Origin: Chryseobacterium sp. S0630
GTDB taxonomy: Bacteria > Bacteroidota > Bacteroidia > Flavobacteriales > Weeksellaceae
DNA length: 45,443 nt
Assembly: GCF_024158915.1 (NCBI RefSeq)
Contig: NZ_JAMZGF010000041.1
Location: 1 to 45,443, forward strand
Direction of reading: 5' to 3'
The notes beneath the pieces were generated by a model. That model saw nothing but the letters and a program-made list of their open reading frames with translations. It did not search any database and was not told the origin of the DNA. This document shows, piece by piece, positions 40,433 to 45,443 of the stretch (position 1 is its first letter; each line of letters begins with the position of its first letter). Made by a program: the position numbers and the translations under genes.

Positions 40433-41209
40433 TTATTCAAATAAAAACGAAGTAAGCGGGCTTGACGCTTCGGCATGGTTGGCAATAGCTCCCAATCCTG
40501 ATTCAAAGGCTCTTCTTCCGGCAATCACACCTTCTTTAAAAGCCAAAGCCATATTCAGTGGATTTCCGGCAACAGCAATGGCAGTATTCACCAAAACAGC
40601 ATCTGCTCCCATTTCCATTGCTTTTGCAGCATCTGACGGTGCCCCGATTCCGGCATCTACCACTACAGGAACATTACTCTGACTGATGATTATTTCCAGA
40701 AAATCCTGTGTTCTTAATCCTTTATTCGTTCCGATAGGTGCCCCCAAAGGCATTACTACAGCAGTTCCGGCATCTTCAAGACGTTTACATAAAACAGGAT
40801 CAGCATGAATGTAAGGCATTACAATAAATCCCAGTTTGGCCAATTCTTCCGTAGCATACAAGGTTTCAATAGGATCTGGCAATAAATATTTCGGGTCCGG
40901 ATGAATTTCCAGTTTGACCCAGTTGGTTTCCAGTGCTTCTCTTGCTAACTGCGCTGCCAATACAGCTTCTTTAGCAGTTCGTGCTCCGGAAGTATTCGGA
41001 AGAAGATGAACATGGGTTTCTTTTAATGAATCAAGCAGACCATCTTCACTGGATTGGGCGTCAATTCTTTTGAGAGCCATAGTCACCATATTCGTTTCGG
41101 ATGCGATGACAGATTGTACCATATCACTCATGCTTCCGAATTTTCCTGTTCCTAGGAACAATCTTGATTCAAAAGTTCTTCCTGCTATTTCTAATTTCTG
41201 ATTGTTCAT
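40433..41209 (-). CDS. thiG: Thiazole synthase ThiG
   Basis: Builds the thiazole phosphate carboxylate from 1-deoxyxylulose 5-phosphate, dehydroglycine and ThiS thiocarboxylate. The 258-residue TIM-barrel protein contains LFLGTGKFGSM (about 18-28), the Schiff-base Lys in WVKLEIHPDPKYLLPD and the phosphate-binding VVDAGIGAPSDAAKAMEMGA and VNTAIAVAGNP loops. It overlaps thiE by 4 bases and is followed by thiH after 9 bases, so sulfur transfer and ring formation genes are coupled. Confidence 0.97.
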   Translation of the reverse strand: MNNQKLEIAGRTFESRLFLGTGKFGSMSDMVQSVIASETNMVTMALKRIDAQSSEDGLLDSLKETHVHLLPNTSGARTAKEAVLAAQLAREALETNWVKLEIHPDPKYLLPDPIETLYATEELAKLGFIVMPYIHADPVLCKRLEDAGTAVVMPLGAPIGTNKGLRTQDFLEIIISQSNVPVVVDAGIGAPSDAAKAMEMGADAVLVNTAIAVAGNPLNMALAFKEGVIAGRRAFESGLGAIANHAEASSPLTSFLFE

Positions 41210-41820
41210 ATCATTACTTTTTTTAATTCATTAATTAGGGTCGGCTGCTTTGTAATAAGCCCGGATACAGCAACACCGTAAATCCCGATCTCCTGTAACG
41301 GTAAAATATCTTCAAGCGTAACACTTCCGATGGCAAATATTTTAGGAATGTCTATTGATTTCTCTCTTAATCCATCAATGATAGACTGATATCCTTCAAA
41401 CCCAAGAATCGGGCTTAGTTTTTCTTTGGTTGTGGTAAATCTCAATGGTCCTAGACCGATATAATCACAAGATTCTTTGATTCTCTGAAGAACATCTGAA
41501 AGGGTATTAGCCGTTCCTCCAATAATCTTATTTTCGCCTAAGATCATTCTTGCTTCTTCAATAGCGCTATCGTTTAATCCCAGATGAACGCCATCAGCAT
41601 CTACTTCTTTAGCTATTTGTACATGGTCATTGATGATACAAACCGCCTGATATTCTGAACAAAGTTGTTTTGAAATTTCACAGAGTTGGATTAATTCGTT
41701 TTCAGGAGCATTTTTCCATCGAACCTGTACCCATTTGATGCCGTTATCCAGTGCTTTACGGATGTAAAGTTCCTGTTCTTGTCGGGTATTTCCCTGTGAT
41801 ATATATTGTAATTTTTCCAT
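41206..41820 (-). CDS. thiE: Thiamine-phosphate synthase ThiE
   Basis: Couples HMP pyrophosphate with thiazole phosphate to give thiamin phosphate. The 204-residue product has the family markers VQVRWKN (about 31-37), IINDHVQIAKEVDADGVHLG (58-78), YIGLGPLRFTTTK and FAIGSVTLEDI. The N-terminal IQVRxK motif is preserved as VQVRWK and the pyrophosphate loop GLGPLRFTTTK is intact, so this, rather than the TenI-like gene at 42539-43126, is the probable true ThiE. It ends overlapping thiG by 4 bases and starts 5 bases after thiD. Confidence 0.93.
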   Translation of the reverse strand: MEKLQYISQGNTRQEQELYIRKALDNGIKWVQVRWKNAPENELIQLCEISKQLCSEYQAVCIINDHVQIAKEVDADGVHLGLNDSAIEEARMILGENKIIGGTANTLSDVLQRIKESCDYIGLGPLRFTTTKEKLSPILGFEGYQSIIDGLREKSIDIPKIFAIGSVTLEDILPLQEIGIYGVAVSGLITKQPTLINELKKVMI

Positions 41821-41825
41821 GTTTT

Positions 41826-42563
41826 CTATGAATGTGTTCCCAATAAAGAGGGATTACTTTTTAAAAATTTTTCGATGTATCGCTTTCCGGTTCGGCAGGC
41901 TGTTTCCATACTTTCACCTTTGGCAAGCTCTGCTGTAATGGCTGATGATAAAACACAGCCGGAACCATGTTTGGGAAAATAGGTTGTACTACCTTCGGCT
42001 GGAACTAAAAGCGTTTCTTTTTCACTTTCAACTAAAATATCCGTTCCCAGATGATCTTTCCGATGTCCTCCTTTAATCAGTAAAGAGCATTGATTCGTAT
42101 CCGGCAAAAGATGATTTTCTTTTAAAACACTGTATTCATTATAATTAGGAGTTATTAAACTAAGTTTATTAACTGTACTTTTTAATTGAGGAAGTGTTTC
42201 AAGATCAAAAAATGTGAATTCGGAAGTGCTTTTCAGAACGGGATCCCATACGATTTTCACATCAGGATTTCCTTTTTGAACTGTTTCCACAATCTTACCC
42301 ATAAATTCGGCATCCTTCACTATTCCGATTTTCACGGCTGAAACAGGATAACTTTCCATCATCACCTGAATGGCTTCAGTTACTTCGTCTATAGGACGCC
42401 ATTCTAAACTCAGACATTTTGAAGCAGTTTGCAATGTTAATGCTGTACATACTCCAAGCCCCATTACTTTTGATTGTTCAAAGGTTTTACTATCTGATAA
42501 TAAGCCAGCGCCGCCACTGGGATCGAAACCTGCGATGCTTATGACATAAGGACGTTCCTGCAT
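41826..42563 (-). CDS. thiD: HMP/HMP-phosphate kinase ThiD
   Basis: Phosphorylates hydroxymethylpyrimidine and then its phosphate to HMP pyrophosphate. The 245-residue ribokinase-fold protein has SIAGFDPSGGAGLLSD (9-24), the VWDPVLKST loop, LITPNYNEYSVL and the C-terminal anion hole HGSGCVLSSAITAELAKG. It overlaps the TenI-like gene by 25 bases and precedes thiE by 5 bases. It is a single-domain ThiD, not fused to ThiE as in some other bacteria. Confidence 0.95.
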   Translation of the reverse strand: MQERPYVISIAGFDPSGGAGLLSDSKTFEQSKVMGLGVCTALTLQTASKCLSLEWRPIDEVTEAIQVMMESYPVSAVKIGIVKDAEFMGKIVETVQKGNPDVKIVWDPVLKSTSEFTFFDLETLPQLKSTVNKLSLITPNYNEYSVLKENHLLPDTNQCSLLIKGGHRKDHLGTDILVESEKETLLVPAEGSTTYFPKHGSGCVLSSAITAELAKGESMETACRTGKRYIEKFLKSNPSLLGTHS

Positions 42564-43126
42564 TTTTTGAATACTTTTAAGGGGTCTTCACTTTCCCAGA
42601 TGGCACCTAATAAAGCTGCTCCATTTGCTTCTGATTCGAAAACTTCATGAATATTATCCTGATCAATTCCTCCAAGGGCAATCAATTTGACATCAGGATT
42701 GTCCCGATGTTTTATTTCTTCCTTAATGGTAGAATCCAGTCCATATCCTTTTTTGGAGATACTTGGAAAGAATGGGCCTATGAAAGCATATTCCCATTCT
42801 TTTTCCAAAGTATTGTATGTTTTAATATCATGTACCGAAGTTGAAATGGTATTTTCTTTCACAAACGATTTATATATTTCTTCCTTTCTATCAATCTCCC
42901 TGAAATGAAACCTTGAAATAGTAAATTCCTTCCCAAGATCGTAATGCGTATGCAATACCAGCTGTGAATAGAAAGATTCATCAATCTGAGTGATAAATTC
43001 AATCATTTCATTCCGGCTGAGCCACGGTTTACGGATGTGAAGCAAATCAAGTCCTTCCTGAAACATCTGATGAATAGTATCTGTTTCATTCGGAACAATC
43101 CATTCAGGAGTTATGACTAGAATCAT
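42539..43126 (-). CDS. ThiE-like protein, TenI type (probable thiazole tautomerase or second TMP synthase)
   Basis: A 195-residue protein of the ThiE/TenI TIM-barrel superfamily. It shares DLLHIRKP (27-34), FIGPFFPSISKKGYG and IALGGIDQDNIHEVF with the family. It lacks the NDH-type pyrophosphate loop of true ThiE and has LVLHTHYDLGKEF instead. TenI of Bacillus aromatises the thiazole tautomer, and that role fits the operon, where ThiG and ThiH make the tautomer. A degenerate second TMP synthase is also possible. It overlaps thiC by 4 bases and thiD by 25 bases. Confidence 0.8.
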   Translation of the reverse strand: MILVITPEWIVPNETDTIHQMFQEGLDLLHIRKPWLSRNEMIEFITQIDESFYSQLVLHTHYDLGKEFTISRFHFREIDRKEEIYKSFVKENTISTSVHDIKTYNTLEKEWEYAFIGPFFPSISKKGYGLDSTIKEEIKHRDNPDVKLIALGGIDQDNIHEVFESEANGAALLGAIWESEDPLKVFKKCRNVLMS

Positions 43127-44934
43127 ATATAGATTTCTTTTCCTTTTTCGATAAACTCCTGTGATTTATCCAGCATTCCCTGTTCTGCAGATTCACGAAT
43201 TTCCTGTGTGATTTTCATGGAACAGAATTTCGGACCGCACATAGAACAGAAATGAGCAATTTTGGCTCCTTCTGCCGGAAGTGTTTCATCGTGATAAGCT
43301 CTTGCTGTCTCTGGATCTAATGAAAGATTGAACTGGTCTTCCCATCTGAATTCAAATCTTGCCTTACTTAATGCATTATCTCTATACTGCGCTCCCGGAT
43401 GTCCTTTTGCCAGGTCTGCTGCGTGAGCTGCCAGCTTATAAGTAATTACCCCAACTTTTACATCATCTTTATTCGGAAGTCCTAAGTGTTCCTTTGGTGT
43501 TACATAGCAAAGCATTGCACAACCAAACCATCCGATCATTGCTGCACCGATTCCCGAAGTAATGTGATCATACCCTGGTGCAATATCTGTAGTTAAAGGA
43601 CCTAAGGTGTAAAACGGAGCTTCATGGCATTCTTCCAGTTGCTTTTCCATGTTTTCTTTAATCATATGCATCGGAACGTGTCCAGGTCCTTCAATCATCA
43701 CCTGTACATTGTGTTTCCAGGCAATTTTAGTCAGTTCACCTAAAGTTTCCAGTTCTGCAAACTGAGCGGCATCATTGGCATCTGCAATAGATCCCGGACG
43801 AAGACCATCTCCCAGAGAGAAAGCAACATCATATTTTTTCATGATCTCACAGATCTCCTCAAAATGAGTGTACAAAAAGCTTTCTTTATGATGGAATAAA
43901 CACCATTTTGCCATGATGGATCCTCCTCTGGAAACAATTCCGGTGACTCTTTTCGCTGTTAAATGAATGTATCTCAGTAAAACTCCTGCGTGAATAGTGA
44001 AATAGGAAACTCCCTGCTCTGCCTGTTCAATCAGCGTATCTCTGAAAATTTCCCATGTCAGATCTTCCGGAACTCCTTTTACTTTTTCCAATGCCTGATA
44101 GATGGGAACAGTACCGATAGGAACCGGGCTGTTTCTGATGATCCATTCTCTTGTTTCGTGAATATTTTTCCCTGTGGAAAGATCCATAATGGTATCGCCT
44201 CCCCATCGGCAAGCCCATACTGCTTTTTCTACTTCTTCTTCAATACTGGATGAAACGGCACTGTTTCCGATATTGGCATTGATTTTCACCAGGAAATTTC
44301 TTCCGATGATCATCGGTTCACTTTCCGGGTGGTTGATATTATTGGGAATGATCGCTCTTCCGGCAGCAATTTCGTCTCTTACAAATTCCGGAGTGATCTT
44401 GCTTTTGGGAGTATTGGCACCAAAGCTGTGTCCCGGATGTTGAAAAGCCATTTCTTTAGACACAGAATCAAGCTGTTCTATTCTTTGATTTTCCCTGATC
44501 GCCACATATTCCATTTCCGGAGTAATGATTCCCTGCTTGGCATAGTAAAGCTGTGTAACTTCTTTTCCTTCCTGTGCAACTTTAGGTTTATGATCATAAG
44601 AGAATCTCAGTTCATCCAGACGTGGATCTGCTAAACGGGCTTTTCCGTATTCAGAAGTAATTCCGTCAAGGATATTCACATCATTTCTATCCAGAAGCCA
44701 TTGTTCTCTGATTCTTGGAAGCCCTTTCTGAATATCAATGACTGCATTTTCATCGGTATAAGGACCTGAAGTGTCATAAATCGTTACCGGAGCATTATGT
44801 TCAAAGCCGCCATTGGTTAATTTGGTCGGGCTAAGCTGTATTTCACGCATTGCTACATTGATAGGGTGTAATGTTCCTTCAACATAGATTTTCTTTGAGT
44901 TCGGAAATGGCGAACATGTAATGGAGTGAGCCAT
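43123..44934 (-). CDS. thiC: HMP-phosphate synthase ThiC, radical SAM
   Basis: Converts aminoimidazole ribotide to hydroxymethylpyrimidine phosphate. The 603-residue product has the ThiC core (MREIQLSPTK, GITSEYGKARLADP, FGANTPKSKITPEFVRDEIA) and the C-terminal cluster motif CSMCGPKFC (Cys-x2-Cys-x4-Cys) that binds [4Fe-4S]. The catalytic zinc His residues lie in EGPGHVPMHMI and its surroundings. It is second in the operon, 24 bases after thiS, and overlaps the TenI-like gene by 4 bases. Confidence 0.98.
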   Translation of the reverse strand: MAHSITCSPFPNSKKIYVEGTLHPINVAMREIQLSPTKLTNGGFEHNAPVTIYDTSGPYTDENAVIDIQKGLPRIREQWLLDRNDVNILDGITSEYGKARLADPRLDELRFSYDHKPKVAQEGKEVTQLYYAKQGIITPEMEYVAIRENQRIEQLDSVSKEMAFQHPGHSFGANTPKSKITPEFVRDEIAAGRAIIPNNINHPESEPMIIGRNFLVKINANIGNSAVSSSIEEEVEKAVWACRWGGDTIMDLSTGKNIHETREWIIRNSPVPIGTVPIYQALEKVKGVPEDLTWEIFRDTLIEQAEQGVSYFTIHAGVLLRYIHLTAKRVTGIVSRGGSIMAKWCLFHHKESFLYTHFEEICEIMKKYDVAFSLGDGLRPGSIADANDAAQFAELETLGELTKIAWKHNVQVMIEGPGHVPMHMIKENMEKQLEECHEAPFYTLGPLTTDIAPGYDHITSGIGAAMIGWFGCAMLCYVTPKEHLGLPNKDDVKVGVITYKLAAHAADLAKGHPGAQYRDNALSKARFEFRWEDQFNLSLDPETARAYHDETLPAEGAKIAHFCSMCGPKFCSMKITQEIRESAEQGMLDKSQEFIEKGKEIYI

Positions 44935-44958
44935 AAGTATTGGTATTAAATATGAGAA

Positions 44959-45165
44959 TTAACCGCCCTGAGTGGCAGTAATGATTAAAATAGAATCGTT
45001 GTTGTTAAGGATTGTTTCCGCCCAGATTGACAGGGGAATAATGCGATTGTTGAGCGCTACAGCAATGCCTTTTTTCTTACCAGGCAGTTCAATAGCCAGT
45101 AATGCTTCCAGATTTTCAGGAAGTACATCAAATGTTTTTCGGGTGTGGTTGATTATAAGTTCCAT
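44959..45165 (-). CDS. thiS: Sulfur carrier protein ThiS
   Basis: A 68-residue ubiquitin-fold carrier ending in ATQGG, the C-terminal Gly-Gly that becomes the thiocarboxylate sulfur donor for ThiG. The middle contains ALNNRIIPLSIWAETILNNN, matching ThiS/MoaD strands. It is first in the operon, about 73 bases after the TPP riboswitch, and precedes thiC by 24 bases. The thiF-like gene at the distal end is the likely activating enzyme. Confidence 0.95.
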   Translation of the reverse strand: MELIINHTRKTFDVLPENLEALLAIELPGKKKGIAVALNNRIIPLSIWAETILNNNDSILIITATQGG

Positions 45166-45204
45166 TCCTAATATTTTATATATACTTTAGGAATGGCCAT
45201 TATT

Positions 45205-45222
45205 GTACAATAGAATGTACAG
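45205..45222 (-). promoter_or_regulatory. Small hairpin between the TPP aptamer and thiS
   Basis: TGTACA (45217-45222) and TGTACA (45205-45210) pair as a 6-bp stem around a 6-base loop. It lies 17 bases past the aptamer and 40 before the thiS ATG. It may be part of the expression platform; there is no T run, so translational control is more likely. Confidence 0.45.
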
Positions 45223-45238
45223 CAAAAGTCATCTACTT

Positions 45239-45318
45239 TTCCCTACGCTGGTATGATCCAGATCAGGTTCAAAGGGTAAAGTCTCAGTCTGTTGGTAACA
45301 GACACCCCTAAAGTTTGG
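45239..45318 (-). promoter_or_regulatory. TPP riboswitch (THI element) of the thiamin operon
   Basis: Minus-strand blocks in order: AGGGGTGTC, AGACTGAGA, TACCC, TGAACCTGATC, GGATCATACCAGCG and TAGGGAAAAG, the full TPP aptamer. It starts immediately after the promoter at 45321-45351. It would shut off the thiS-thiH operon when thiamin pyrophosphate is plentiful. Confidence 0.96.
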
Positions 45319-45320
45319 GA

Positions 45321-45351
45321 CGAAGTTAGACATTTTTTCAGAATGGGCAAA
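45321..45351 (-). promoter_or_regulatory. Promoter of the thiamin operon
   Basis: On the minus strand TTTG (45348-45351), 19 bases, then TAACTTCG (45321-45328), one base off TAnnTTTG. The spacing is exactly the Bacteroidetes norm and the aptamer starts 2-3 bases further on. Confidence 0.65.
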
Positions 45352-45371
45352 ATCTGAAATGATTTTAAATA

Positions 45372-45443
45372 AAAAGAAGCCGTCTCATTTTCCTTGAGGC
45401 GGTTTTTGTTTATAAACTACCCATATTATTTTTTTAGGATGAT
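45372..45443. repeat. Right copy of the 72-bp terminal inverted repeat
   Basis: Exact reverse complement of 6-77, including the GCCGTCTCA/TGAGGCGGT hairpin. On the plus strand it ends in T5; no plus-strand gene lies upstream to be terminated. Seen from the right it could end a leftward gene beyond the window. Confidence 0.95.

Noticed and set aside
1..45443. Linear replicon with telomere-like inverted ends, or a transposon of 45 kb
   Set aside because: The content is core chromosomal, no transposase or telomere-resolution gene is present, and a terminator hairpin at a contig break explains the repeat more simply.

Overview
The window looks like chromosome from a Flavobacteriia bacterium, most likely Chryseobacterium or a close relative in the Weeksellaceae. 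It is AT-rich, several promoters match the Bacteroidetes form (TTTG, about 19-20 bases, TAnnTTTG), and it carries TonB-dependent receptors, PepSY-like and WG-repeat secreted proteins, an HU-domain membrane protein and AT-rich palindromic intergenic repeats. Most genes are housekeeping. I see no prophage, insertion sequence, CRISPR array, rRNA or tRNA.

Layout. 94-5288 (minus): OmpR-type response regulator and kinase, two PepSY-like proteins, a HAD phosphatase, a 44-residue ORF, an ECF sigma factor and a small exported protein. 5373-6653 (minus): metK behind a SAM-II riboswitch. 6891-9463: divergent oxyR and katA. 9611-12285 (plus): crotonase, dCMP deaminase, tyrosine recombinase and Nudix hydrolase. 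12390-18812 (minus): haem-binding protein, Big_5 lipoprotein, serine hydrolase, 2-hydroxyacid dehydrogenase, a GxxExxY nuclease-like pseudogene in an inverted-repeat cassette, thioesterase and HU-domain protein. 19035-21343 (minus): a TonB receptor behind a TPP riboswitch, so probably a thiamin-compound importer. 22570-27938 (plus): two aconitases of different families. 28097-37833: a LytTR two-component pair, two outer-membrane beta-barrel family proteins and a TonB receptor with an unusual leader. 38042-45318 (minus): thiamin operon thiS-C-tenI-D-E-G-H and a thiF-like gene behind a second TPP riboswitch.

The genes connect through RNA-level control. Both TPP elements, the SAM-II element and a compact S-box-like element each start within about 8-20 bases of a -7 box. 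Thiamin synthesis and uptake share TPP control. SAM synthesis has its own aptamer. The TonB receptor at 32354-35092 combines an S-box-like element with a short ORF ending in four Cys codons, which suggests import of a sulfur compound.

The least explained structures are that sulfur-type leader, the GxxExxY cassette with inverted GTG-rich repeats, a tandem array that copies the 3' end of thiH, and a perfect 72-bp inverted repeat at the two window ends. The last may only mark where an assembly broke at a repeat.
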